Positions 1 through 10,904 of a stretch of DNA of 64,000 bases are shown here, in pieces. The DNA lies in the NCBI GenBank assembly GCA_029379385.1, contig CM055607.1:6944001-7008000 (forward strand), written 5' to 3'. Every line of letters begins with the position of its first letter. The first letter of the stretch is position 1. The translations under genes were made by a program, and so were the position numbers. This DNA is from Quillaja saponaria. Taxonomy: Eukaryota; Streptophyta; Magnoliopsida; Fabales; Quillajaceae. The notes below the pieces were generated by a model. It was not told the origin of the DNA, made no database searches, and was given only the letters and a program-made list of their open reading frames with translations.

Positions 1-63
1 ATTCAGTATGAATCATATCGTTGAGCATATGATATCTGAGCACCCTTTTTAATTATGCAAAAA

Positions 64-556
64 TGTAGGATGAAAATATAATGAAATCTCTCATAAACAT
101 TATGAAGTTATATACACTTGATTCCTCAGTAGAACATATTAACAATAAAGCTTGCATACCTGATTGAGCCATAGCAGCAGATATGTGAAATCTCAAACAA
201 GAACTCCTCAGTAGAACGTTTATATAGCTAGGTCTTTCTCTCCATACTCTTTGTATTTAGTGACAGCTCTCAATGAGGCAAGATACTCATATTGAGAGAG
301 GAGAGGAGACCTAGCTTATTTATCATCATATAAACCCTAAGAGTCATCCCATTAAAGACTCCTAAAGTCACTCAACCTACATGTACTGCTAATCCACATC
401 TAACTAAACAATAAGTGTGCTTGAGCCCTATCCAAAATGATCATATAAACCATATGGGTTTTTACCAGTATATCTCAAGTGGATCAAACCTTAAGGCCTG
501 TTTTATTAAAACTAAAACCATCCAATTAATGATAGCCCACATATGGAATTTCTAAC
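64..556 (-). repeat. 3' LTR of the minus-strand copia element
   Basis: This segment matches 3128-3586 at an offset of about 3031 bases. Shared blocks include the stretch around 151-330, with a TATA-like and CT-rich core, and the terminal TCTAACA. The right edge at 556 is sharp; the left edge near 64 is an estimate. Confidence 0.65.
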
Positions 557-1214
557 ATTCTCCCACTTGGGCAACATTAATTGTAACTTAAAAATTTTGA
601 AAACATATTTTAGAAAATGACTCTCGAGCAAGTTATAACTTTTATGTGGCCACAATTTAAAAAAACTTGGGTTCTGAGATACACTTCAAATAATCTTGCT
701 CAATTAAGTTATTAACATCAAATCATGGCAATCATTGTGCAACTTAAACGACACAAGACCAAACCATGGTTACAAATGCTAACAACCTAATCTACAATGG
801 ATCTAGATATGGTAGTGTAGCAAGAAAATAGTATCCAAATATGATCAATATATGCTATTTTCATTGTCGGTCTTCTGGGTGATTTGATTAAAAACCGGAT
901 GCTTTCAAAAAAATATTAGAAATCACATAAGCTTAATTTAAGCTTGTATGTCTCAACCAATATCTCAAAATATCGAATTAGTGTCATTATGAGACATATT
1001 TCCATATTGACAAAACTGTCATACTTAAGACAGATACCAAGTCTTAAGATTTTAATGCAATGACATGTCATATAATCATATGTGCACACACAATATTAAT
1101 CATATCACAATGAAATAATAATTATTTTCATCAACATAACACACCATCCAATAAGGATATAAGTAAAACTTGGGTCACAAAGTAACATACATAATATGCT
1201 AACTTTGAACAAAA

Positions 1215-2260
1215 CAAAGCAAACTCCTACTAACCAAAAACATCAAAGGACTCTACAATACTCATGTTATCAATATGACTTTTAAAAACCCAAATCCTAA
1301 ATGCCTTGGTTAAAGGATCTGCCAACAATTTACTGTATCAACATGTTCAAACACAATATCTTTTTTTTTTTTTTTTTACAAAATCCTTAGTCATTGTCTC
1401 TCGATACATTAAAAATCTTATTTCTCTTTAAGATGAACATAATAGAATTATTGTTATAATAGATCTGAAGCATTTAAAAATCGAGACAACCACACAAAGA
1501 TAAATTATCATGTTCTTCAACCACATACCATGCTTGTATAGTAAAAGAAGCTTTTGCTTGGAATAACTCCAAGAAACAGTTCCTAAAGTTAACATGAAAT
1601 ATAATTTGAAGTGGATTTAAGATCATCTTTGCAACTAGCAAAGTGATAATCAGAGTAACTAATTAATTTAAGATGATCAATCATTCTATGCATTATCATA
1701 AAACTTTAGTTCTCTGTAAATACTTCATACCTTATGTTTTGATTCTGAGTTTGATTGTGCTAAAAACTTCCACTGCAAAAGCAATGTTAGAGCTAATACA
1801 AACCAAAATATACAATCTTCCAACTACACTAGCATAAAAACATATTTCTCATGGATTTTCTCTTAAACTTATTAAAGAGACACTAATTTAAACTGAACTT
1901 GTCACTCCTGACAACAGACACATTCCTATTCTTGCATTTATGCATATTGAACCTATAAGACACTATATCAATATAGGTTTACTAGGGAAGACCTAACAAG
2001 GGATAGACCTATCCCGATGTATCTTAACACCAAGAACAAAAGATGTTTCCCCAAGATCCTTCATGCCAAAGGCCTTAGACAACATTAACTTTGTCTCACA
2101 AAATAAGTCAGTGTCACTACTGATAACAAGCAAGATATTATTAACTATTATCAGGATATGATAAACTTGCTCTCACTGATTTTAAGGTATATTCATTTGT
2201 CAATCTTATTCTTAACATAACTAAGAGATGTGGAGACCTTGTTAAAATTTTAATAACGAT
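1215..2260 (-). pseudogene. copia pol remnant: end of reverse transcriptase and RNase H
   Basis: Translating the minus strand in pieces gives recognisable copia blocks in the correct order. A block like MKDLGE..FVLG..IHRDRS lies near 2070-1990, one like NIAFAV near 1790, one like YLQRTK near 1715, one like HLKLISYSD followed by KSTS near 1670-1620, and the terminal ADPLTKAF near 1315. These correspond to the C-terminal RT and RNase H parts of Ty1/copia Pol. Many stops and frame changes lie between them, so the copy is dead. What is seen is scattered homology; its identity as copia rests on the ordered motifs. Confidence 0.7.
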
Positions 2261-2758
2261 TATCTATATGTTTGTAGGATACTATTTGATTGATTTGTTA
2301 AACCTACAAATAATACTATTACATCCATTCTATTTGAAACCTTCACCATGTAAACATGTTTTATAAGATTTCCATTCAAGAAATATATTTTCACATCCAT
2401 CTAAACAACTCAAGGTTGATAAATGAGTCACTAAAGCAATGAACACCCAAAAGAATTTTATTTATTTGTTATATTATTATTTTAGTTGAGACATGAGAGA
2501 AAGTCTCACTAAAGGTGCACATTCTTTTTGAGTGAAAACCCTTAATTTATTTTGAAACACTCAATCTTCCCTTTTGAAATATTCTTAGTTTTATTGTTAT
2601 AAACTCACTTGCATCCTAATGAGTGTAGAACACTATGAAAGTTCAACCAACTCTTAAACACTATTATTTATTATGGACTGCATCATATTTCACATGAAAA
2701 CATTCCACATTCCCGATAGTGGCCTAGAGACAGGTGCTTGTGCAAATGTATTTTTAAC

Positions 2759-2834
2759 GAGAATAGGTGATGCAATTTCATTATTCTTAACTTCCCCTCC
2801 CCCCCCCCCCCCCCCCCCCTCATCACCTATTCTC
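2759..2834. repeat. 14-bp perfect inverted repeat around a 21-C homopolymer
   Basis: GAGAATAGGTGATG at 2759-2772 is exactly complementary to CATCACCTATTCTC at 2821-2834. The 48-base loop contains an uninterrupted run of about 21 C (2799-2819). It lies in the non-coding interior of the decayed copia element. The run makes spurious polyproline and polyglycine reading frames here. Confidence 0.8.
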
Positions 2835-3127
2835 ATCACATGTGTAGATAATATGGTTCCCAACAAGATATATAAATGAAGTGCGAAAATTTTATTTTTT
2901 TTCTTTACTAGTAGTTGAAAACCTTTCCAACTCAATGAATCAAATTCAAAGAATTTTAGCAGTGTAAGGTAACTACTCTCTTGGTTCCATAAGTAGATTG
3001 AACCTGTATTGTTATAGTGATCTGGAAAAGTAGTAAAGTAATAAAAAGTAGAATTAGGGTTAATTTTCTTCTCATTTTAGGCCATATAAACTTATTTCAG
3101 TTTGACAACCTTGACTTTGATACCACA

Positions 3128-3586
3128 TGTAATAATTATATCAAATCTCATACATGAATTTAGAGCACATTAATGATAAAGCTTACATACCTGATTGAGC
3201 CATTGCAACAGATATGTGAAATCTCAAACAAGCACTCCTCAGTAAAACATTTATACAGGTAGGTCTTCCTCTCCATACTCTCTGTATTTAGTGACAGCTC
3301 TCAATTAGGCAAGATACTCATATTAAGAGAGGAGAGGGGACCTAATTTATTTATCATCAGATAAACCCTAAGAGTCCTCCCATTAAAGACTCTTAAAGTC
3401 ACTCAGCCTACACTTACTTTCAATCCAAATCTAACTAAACTAGAAATGCGCTTGAACCCTATCCAAAATAATCACATAAACCATATGGGATTTACTAGCA
3501 TGTCTCAAGTGGACCAAACCATAAGCCTGTTTTATTAAAACTAAAACCATACAATTAATGACAACCCATATATGGAATTTCTAACA
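3128..3586 (-). repeat. 5' LTR of the minus-strand copia element
   Basis: The segment is 459 bp. On the minus strand it runs from TGTTAGAAATTCC at 3586 to ATTACA at 3128, so it has TG...CA ends. The primer-binding-site-like sequence follows immediately. Its plus-strand right edge directly joins the first recognisable codons of the RRM gene relic. Confidence 0.7.
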
Positions 3587-4137
3587 TTGACAACTTTAAC
3601 TATTGGACATGCCTATCATTTTATACATCTGAGAAAACATTAGGAGCAGTATTTGAAGGCTTTGGCAAACTTGTTGAAGGTAGCGTTTCATTCATTTTGA
3701 TTCCAACTCATTAAAATTTATCAATAAAGTGCTCATACTAATAAAATGATTTTCTTTCAATAGTAAAAGTTATTATGGAAATTTTTTTGAAAAGGTTAAA
3801 AGGTTATGCATTTGTTGAGTACAATATAGAGGAAGCTGCAAGTGCAACACTGAAAGAGACTTATGGCAAGGTCAATTCAAACCTCCGAGTACGTGAATGT
3901 GTCTTCCATGCTCCAGGGTAGAAATTACACATGAATGTATTGTGTTTTGCTTTACTACTTGTTCTTATTGTTGAAATTGGAAGAAAATAAGAGGAACTCA
4001 ACACCAATAATAGAAAGTCTAGGCCTAACCTTACACTGCTACTCTTGTAGATTATAAATGGTTGGATGATAGTTGCTGTTGTTGCCAGGAGTGACCCGCC
4101 AAAATACTGCAGAGGTCGCTCCAGACTAGCAGCTTGA
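3586..4137 (+). CDS. 3' part of an RRM-type RNA-binding protein gene, 5' end cut by a transposon
   Basis: Three exons can be placed: about 3586-3679, 3764-3917 and 4089-4137 (stop TGA). The splice junctions are G|GTAGCG...CAATAG|T and GG|GTAGAA...TGCCAG|G, and the frame continues through both. The product reads LSFYTSEKTL, then FEGFGKLVE, then the RNP1-like octamer KGYAFVEY, then a basic tail with PPKYCRGRSR. This order (RNP2 region, alpha helix, RNP1, short basic C-terminus) fits a small single-RRM protein. It resembles organelle-type RRM proteins of plants, but that subgroup is an inference. The first beta strand is poorly conserved (NYWTCLSF) and the fourth strand is altered. The 5' exons are missing, because the minus-strand copia element ends at 3586. 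It is probably a gene broken by insertion. Confidence 0.6.
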
Positions 4138-4440
4138 TGGAGAAAATGGGTTTTTCTCCTTAATAATGAATACCTTGCAACTCAACACCTGAATGTTGTA
4201 TGGTAGTCACGTGAGAGAGGGTGGGAAGCTAAGAATATGAAATGACATTGTGGAATATTCAAGATTTTAGATATTTACTTGCTAGATCTCCTTTCTTCCT
4301 CTCCATTATTAAGATTTCTAACACTTCCTCTGGTTTTTGCTACATTCTAGCTACTTAATTACATTCTTGTAGGAAGCCCTATCCTCAAGAGGGAGAAGCA
4401 CCAGTAGGGATGCAATCCTTATCAGTACTCTAGTAGGCTA

Positions 4441-4841
4441 TGTTGAAAATAATAAACTTTATTTTCCTATGATAAATTGTTAGTGTAAGTTAGAAAGGTA
4501 TAAGTTATTTTGATGTAATGGGTTTTAAGAGGTAGTTAATTTCTTATAATGGGTGGGTATAAATTATTGTGTGCTGGTGAAAGTTTTTTTTTTTTTTTTG
4601 GTTAATGTGTAATAAAATTGTAGTAATAGGTTGGAGTCCTTAATGTCTAGGGTAATGGGTGTTAAAGTCATATTAGTGCACATTTAGTTGTGTGACTTTA
4701 GAGTTGCTATTATGAGTCTTATAAATACCCATATCCATTGTATGTTTTCAATTTGATATTAATAAAGTAATTTTTTTTTTTGAGTATTCCAATTTGGTCA
4801 TCCTTTTTAATTTGTGTGTTGTGCTTACTATATTTCTATCA
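4441..4841 (+). repeat. 5' LTR of the plus-strand copia element
   Basis: The LTR is 401 bp with TG...CA ends. It is longer than the 3' LTR because the latter has lost part of its U5 end; the sequence between GGTCAT and TATCA is shortened there. A poly-T run lies near 4587-4600. Confidence 0.85.
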
Positions 4842-4904
4842 AAGTGGTATCAGAGCCTAGTTCTCTAATTTGGTGAGTTTGAGAGATGTTTACTAGGATC
4901 AGGA

Positions 4905-7900
4905 ATGTTCTCATTTCAATTTTCTCGTCTTACTAAAGGCAAGTATAACAATTGGTGTCTTTGTATGAATGCTTTGCTTGGTGGACAAGATGCATGGGAG
5001 ATCTTAAAGAAAGGATATGATCAACCACAAGATGAAGTTACTTTGTCTACTACTCAAAAAGATGCCCTACAAAAGGCTAGGAAGAAGGATCAATAAGCTC
5101 TTGCCCTCATCTATCAAGGGTTGGATGGGTCCATGTTTTAGAAGGTGGCATTAGCAACTATTACCAAGGAAGCTTAGGAGATTTTGCAAAGCTCTCTCTA
5201 AGGAGTTGAAAAAGTGAAGAAGATTCGACTCTAAACATTGATAGGAGATTTTGAAGCCTTGCACATGAAGGAATCCGAGTCAATTTTGGATTATTTTTCA
5301 AGAATGTTAGCCACCGTCAACTAATTGAAAAGGTATGGAGAAAAAATAGAAGATGTTCTTGTGGTGGAGAAAAACGTTTGCTGTTTGCAACCAAAATTTG
5401 GTTACATTTTTGTTGCAATAGAAGAATCGAAAGACTTGGAGACCATGTCTATTGAGCAACTCATAAGATCATTACAAGCCCATGAAGAAAGATTTAAGAA
5501 TGAAAAGAAGTCGCTTGAACAAGCTCTCCAAGCTAAGGTTTCTTTCAAAGAAAAAGGCGGTGTACAAGAAAGAAACCAAAGAGATCATGGTCGTGGTTGT
5601 GGTCATGGTCATGGACGAGGAAAAGGATGATATCATTTTAAGAATAGTAAAGTAGGAAGAGGTCAACAATCATCAAGAGGCCATGGAAGAGGAGGAGGAA
5701 ATTATGCAAGATCAAATTAGAAGAAGTATGACAAGAGCAATGTTGAATGTTATAATTGTCATAAATTTGGTCATTTTACTTTGAAATGTCACAATACTAA
5801 TGTTGTTGAAGAGAATGCTAATCTACTTGAATACAAAAAAGAAGTGGAAGAGCCAACTTTGTTACTAGCATTCAAAGGAGATGAAAAGGAGGTGATCAAG
5901 AGTTCATGGTACCCTGACAATGGTGCAAGCAATCATATGTATGGGGACAGAAGTAAATTTTTGGAGATTGATGAAAAAGTGAGTGGATTTGTGACCTTTA
6001 AAGACTCTTCCAAAATTCTAGTCAAAGGAAAAGGTACCATTTTAATTTCTTTGAAAGATTGTGGTCATAAGCTCATTTATGATGTTTATTATGTTCCAAA
6101 ATTAAAAAGTAACATTTTAAGTTTGGGAAAACTGTTAGAGAAGAGTTATGAAATCCATATGAAAGATAAAAACCTTTAGCTTAGAGACCAAGATGCTAAT
6201 CTTATTGCTAATGTATCCATGAAAAGAAACAGGATGTTCATTTTGAATCTCCAAACTGATGGTGCCAAATGTTTGAAGATGTGTGCAAAAGATTCAACAT
6301 GGTGTTGGCATATGCGGTTGGGTCATTTGAATTTTGAAGGACTCAAGAATTTGGGAGAGAAAAAGATAGTGTTTGGGTTGCCATTCATTGACCACCCAAA
6401 TCAATTGCGTGAAGCATGCCTCATTGGAAAACATGCAAGGAAGAGTTTTCCTAAAGAAGCCACAAGAGCAACCAAGCCACTTCAGCTTATTCATACTAAT
6501 GTGTATGGACCAATCAAGCCATGCTCATTTGGTAAAAATCATTATTTTTTGCTTTTCATTAATGATTATACACGTAAAAAATGGTTTTTTTTTTTTTTGG
6601 AAGAAAAAATCAGAAGCTTTTGAGGTGTTCAAAAAGTTTAAAGCTCTTGTTGAAAAAGAGAGTGGTCATGTGATTAAATCTTTAAGATTCGATAGAGGAG
6701 ACGAATTCACTTCAAATGAATTCAATATCTTTCGTGAGACATAAGGGATTCGTCATCCTTTAATGGTTCTTAGGACAACACAACAAAATGGTGTAGTAGA
6801 AAGGAAGAATAGAATAATTTTTAATATGGCTCGATGATTGTTGAAATCTAAGAATATGCCTAAAGAATTTTGGGCAGAAGCTGTTTCTTGTGCAGTTTAT
6901 TTGTCTAGTAGATGCCTAACCAAAGGTATGGAGAATCAAACACCTCAAGAAGCTTGGAATGGAAAGAAGCTAAATGTTTCTCACTTGCAAATTTTTGGAA
7001 GCATTACCTATGCTCATGTACTAGATCAAGAGAGATCTAAACTTAGATGATCGAAGTGTGAAGTATATATTTATTGGCTATGATTCAAATTCCAAAGGGT
7101 ACAAGCTTTATAACCCAAGGAATGGAAAAATCATAGTTAGTAGAGATATTGAGTTCAATGAAGATGAAATGTGGGATTGGGATGTTCAAGAAGAAGAAGG
7201 TTACAATTTTTTTCCTTACTTTGAAGAAGAACAAGATATAGAAGCACCATTGGAAGCTATTACTCCACCTTTATCACCAACTCCTTCATCAGAAAAAAGT
7301 TCAAGTGAAGGGTCACCAAAAATAAGAAGTTTTCTTGATCTTTATGAAAATGCAAAAGTGATAGAAGATATTAATATATTTTATCTTATTGCAGATAAGA
7401 ACCATTGTTTTTTGAAGAAGTTGAAAATGACATGAAGTGGAGACAAGCAATGGATAAGGAGATAAAAGCTATTGAAAAAAATGATACTTAGGAGTTCACA
7501 AATCTTCTAAAAGATCATAAAACTATTGGTGTGAAATAGGTGCATAAGGCAAAGAAAAATACAAAAGGAGAAGTTAAGAAGTACAAAGCGAGGCTAGTTG
7601 TGAAAGGCTATGCACAAAAGCAAGGGATCGATTATGAAGAGGTATTTGCTCATGTTGCTCGCTTAGAAACAATCCAATTGTTAATCTCCTTTGCAGCCCA
7701 TAAGCATTGGAAGATTTATCAATTGAATGTAAAATCTGCTTTCCTCCATGGTTTTCTTGAAAAAGAGATTTATATTGAACAACCTGAGGGTTATGTAATT
7801 GAAAGGCAAGAAAACAAAGTTTTGAAGCTAAAAAAGGCTTTGTATGGTCTAAAACAAGCACCAAAGGCATGAAATAATCGAATTGACAAGTATTTTCAAG

Positions 7901-8935
7901 AAAATGGGTTTATTAGATATGCACATGAATATACACTTTATATGAAGGAATATGAAAATGGTGATGTTTTATTTGTTTGCCTTTATGTGGATGATCTAAA
8001 TTTTGCAAGAAATAATACAATCATGTTTGAAGATTTCAAGAAAGCAATGACTTGTGAATTTGAGATGACTAACATGGGGCTAATGTCTTACTACTTGGGC
8101 TTTGAAGTGAAGCAAAATGATGTTGCAAGTTATTATTTTACAAGAAGGCTATGCAAAAGATGTTCTTAAGAAATTCCAAATGCTTGATAGCTTACTCTGT
8201 TAATACACCCTATGGAATGTAGAATGAAGTTGTCGAAGCATGATATTGGAGAGAAGGTAGATCCCACATTATTTAGAAGTCTTGTTGGAAGTTTGAGATA
8301 CTTGACTTGCATAAGGTCAGATATTCTTTATGCTGTTAGAGTAGTGAGTCATTACATGGAATTTCCTACTTCTACTCACATGAAAACAACTAAACGATTT
8401 CTTCCCTATCTAAGAGGTACACTTGACTATGGCCTATTTTATTCTTCTTCATATATTATTGATCTTGTGGGATACTGTGATAGTGATTTTGCTATAGATT
8501 TGGAAGATAGAAAAAGTACCATAGGTTTTGTACTTTTCATGGGAAATAATGCAATTTATTGGGTTTCAAAGAAGCAGCTAATTGTTACTCTTTCAACTTG
8601 TGAGGCTGAATATGTTGCTGCTACCTCTTGTACTTGTCATGCCATTTGGTTAAGAAGATTGTTAAAGGAACTACAAGGGCCACAAAAAGAACCAACCCAA
8701 ATTTTTGTTGACAACAAGGCTGCACTAACTTTGGCAAAGAACCCCTGTCTTCCATGATAGAAGCAAGCATATTGACACAAGGTATCATTTCATTCATGAG
8801 TGTATTGCCAATAAAGAAGTGGAAGTCAAATTTGTGAAGTCTCTTGATCAAGTTGCTGATATTTTCACAAAACCACTTAAATTTGAAGCCTTTCAAGGAT
8901 TGAGAGAATTGTTTGGAGTTAGAAAGGAAAATTAA
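4905..8935 (+). pseudogene. copia gag-pol polyprotein, broken by frameshifts and stops
   Basis: In order: a gag (UBN2-type) segment from 4905; a zinc knuckle [14 protein letters not shown] near 5751-5790; a protease-like DNGASNHM near 5920 (normally DTGASNHM); a GAG-pre-integrase WHMRLGHLNFEGL near 6306; integrase to about 7050; RT with [12 protein letters not shown] near 7740 and YVDD at 7984-7995; RNase H with CDSDFA near 8476, STCEAEYVAA near 8595 and DNKAALTLAKNP near 8710. Several in-frame stops occur, for example in gag near 5094 and in RT at 7870. The reading frame changes at a T14 run (6585-6598), near 7050, near 7435 and near 8745. The copy cannot make a full polyprotein. I do not assign a clade. 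Confidence 0.85.
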
Positions 8936-8948
8936 GTTTAAGGGGAAG

Positions 8949-9315
8949 TGTTGAAAATAATAAACTTTATTTTCTTATGATAAATTGTTAGTGGAAGTTA
9001 GAAAGGTGTGAGTTATTTTGATGTAATGGGTTTTAAGAGGTAGTTAATTTCTTATAATGGGCAGCTATAAATTATTATGTGCTAGTGTAAGTTTTTTTTT
9101 TTTTTTTTTTTGTTAATGTGTAATGTAGTAATGGGTTGGAGTCTTTAATGTCTAAGGTAATGGGTGTTAAAGTTATATTAGTGCACATTTAGTTGTGTGA
9201 CTTTAGAGTTACTATTATGAGTCTTATAAATACCCATTGCATGTTTTCGATTTGATGTTAAGAAAGTAAAAATTATTTTTGAGTATTTCAATTTGGTCAT
9301 GCACTGTATCTATCA
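8949..9315 (+). repeat. 3' LTR of the plus-strand copia element
   Basis: The LTR is 367 bp and aligns to 4441-4841, with TG...CA ends and the same poly-T expansion (about 9092-9110). The imperfect target duplication GGCCA follows. Confidence 0.85.
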
Positions 9316-10068
9316 GGCCAACTGGGCACTTGTTGGTATCATCATTTGTTCTGTGTTCAAATATTTGGATGTGAATGTGTTTTTACATTTTATGTTTGTC
9401 GTTGAAACATATCATCAGTGATGACCCTACAGTTTCATGGTGTGCTTCATTTCAAAAGCAGGAATTTAGTGGGAGGGAATGGGGATGTTGCATAAGTTGC
9501 TATTTGCTGTGGTACACTGCCTACATATGACACGAAAGAGAAGGGGAAAAAAAACATAAGAAGGATATGGCATGATCACCATCTCTCTCCAATGTTACTA
9601 TATGTTTCTCTGACTAATGGTTTTAAAACACTTGTTAATTATATATGAAACTATTAAATTTGGGTGGAATATTAATGATTGTATTTATTGTATTTTAACA
9701 AATTTTTTTAGAAGAGAAATTAGAAAAATTAACTTATAGGATGTAAGGATAGGTAGTCTTCCACGTAGTATACATAGAACTAGAAAATACAAACAATCTA
9801 TAAAATATAAAAAACTTATTCTGGAGCATTAGGGGCTGCCACTTTTAAGGGATAACACATCAACCTTTGCTGAAGAGTAATACAAAGAAAAAACACACAT
9901 CATTCATGTCTTTTCTAATAAAAATTGTCTTATTCCTACCCGTAAGTCTCTTCTCATTACTTAGACTTTTTGACTTCATGAATTCAACACATTATAAATA
10001 TGATCATTCTATGTTTACATGGTAGCTGTTAAGCATATACATGGTGGTTGTTAAAATGACGTCAGTAG
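9316..10068. other. Intergenic region, 3' flank of the RRM gene
   Basis: No supported gene. The first few hundred bases continue the flank interrupted by the copia insertion and may be 3'-untranslated sequence of the RRM gene. The rest is AT-rich without recognisable motifs. Confidence 0.4.
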
Positions 10069-10562
10069 CAATGGTTAAGAGAAATAGGGAAAGTTGCCCT
10101 CAACCCAATTGAATTACGGCACTTCATTGACTTCATTAAACGCAACAGTCTGCAGATCGAGAGCTTTGTTATTGGGCCCAACCAATGTAACTTAAATTGT
10201 ACCTGCAATTTTTTGGAAGGGTGAGGAGGATGGTTCTTAATCGTCCCTCTCTCGCCTGTAACATAATTGCCTGTACTGTATATTTGTTTCAGAGGGATTT
10301 TTACTCTTATTTTTAGATTGCAGGTAGCTTCCAGATAATTTGAGTAATAAGGAATTCAGAAGTTAGGATTTGGGATTCAGTGTTTTAAAAGTAGTGAGCT
10401 TTGAGAATGTGGATGTGATTCGCGAAGATAATGTTATTTGATATTTTATTAAGTCGGTGATTATTACTATTTTTCTCAATGTCTGTATTTGGAATTCTGT
10501 TGACAGGCTTGGTCACATCAATTCATGAGATTTGGTTCTCTGCAAGGTGTATGAACAATTGA
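10069..10562 (+). CDS. Two-exon fragment of an unidentified gene
   Basis: An open stretch at 10069-10186 joins 10507-10562 in frame across a plausible intron (CAAT|GTAACTT ... TTGACAG|GCTTGG). The conceptual peptide contains ELRHFIDFIKRNS, QIESFVIG and VTSIHEIWF and ends in TGA. An acceptor-like AG precedes 10069. Base composition is clearly less AT-rich than the surroundings. The composition and the matching splice phase suggest a real gene end or a captured scrap. I do not recognise the family and give no function. Confidence 0.35.
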
Positions 10563-10904
10563 AAGCCTGCTGGTGAAGTGCCATTGGCATGCAAAGACAT
10601 ACAAAAGACAGGGATGCAGATAGACGGACAGATTATAATATGATCTGTTTCATTTCTGATTCTTTCAAAATAAAGTATTTCTTATATTTTCTTTCTCCAG
10701 AATGTATAGTTTGTGTTGAATTTGAATCCAATATATATCCCACTATAATCCATTATTATGACCTGATCCCAAATACACAAACATACACAAACACACACAA
10801 ACAAATAACTATTTATTTACAAATTTAGTTCAAACACTAACAAAAAGACATGTTTTAGGTATAAAACTCCAACTTTTAACAAAAGAAAATTTAAAAACAC
10901 ATGC

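Larger units (their letters stand above)
64..3586 (-). mobile_element. Decayed, internally deleted Ty1/copia LTR retrotransposon
   Basis: Two directly repeated segments (about 64-556 and 3128-3586) flank 2.57 kb. Read on the minus strand, both LTRs begin TGTTAGAAATTCC. Just inside the right LTR, near 3115-3127, is a primer-binding-site-like TGGTATCAAAG; just outside the left LTR, near 557-572, is a purine tract AAGTGGGAGAA. Order and polarity therefore fit a minus-strand element. The interior keeps only the end of pol (about 1215-2260); gag, protease and integrase are not recognisable. The element ends exactly where the RRM gene relic starts. The left edge is uncertain because the left LTR has diverged, and I found no clean target duplication. 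Confidence 0.75.
4441..9315 (+). mobile_element. Ty1/copia LTR retrotransposon, structurally complete but coding-dead
   Basis: LTRs at 4441-4841 and 8949-9315 both start TGTTGAAAATAATAAAC and end CTATCA. The left flank GGCTA and right flank GGCCA form an imperfect 5-bp target duplication. A primer-binding site TGGTATCAGAGCC (4845-4857, initiator-methionine tRNA type) follows the left LTR. A purine tract AAGGGGAAG (8940-8948) precedes the right LTR. The interior encodes gag, protease, integrase, RT and RNase H in copia order. The insertion lies in the 3' flank of the RRM gene. Confidence 0.9.

Noticed and set aside
2673..2935. Overlapping reading frames on both strands rich in proline or glycine
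   Set aside because: They are created by the C21 homopolymer inside a dead copia element and have no domain or composition support.
10589..10828. 79-codon plus-strand frame downstream of the unidentified fragment
   Set aside because: It lies in the non-coding 3' region shared with the tails of genes B and C and is not conserved as a frame in those copies.
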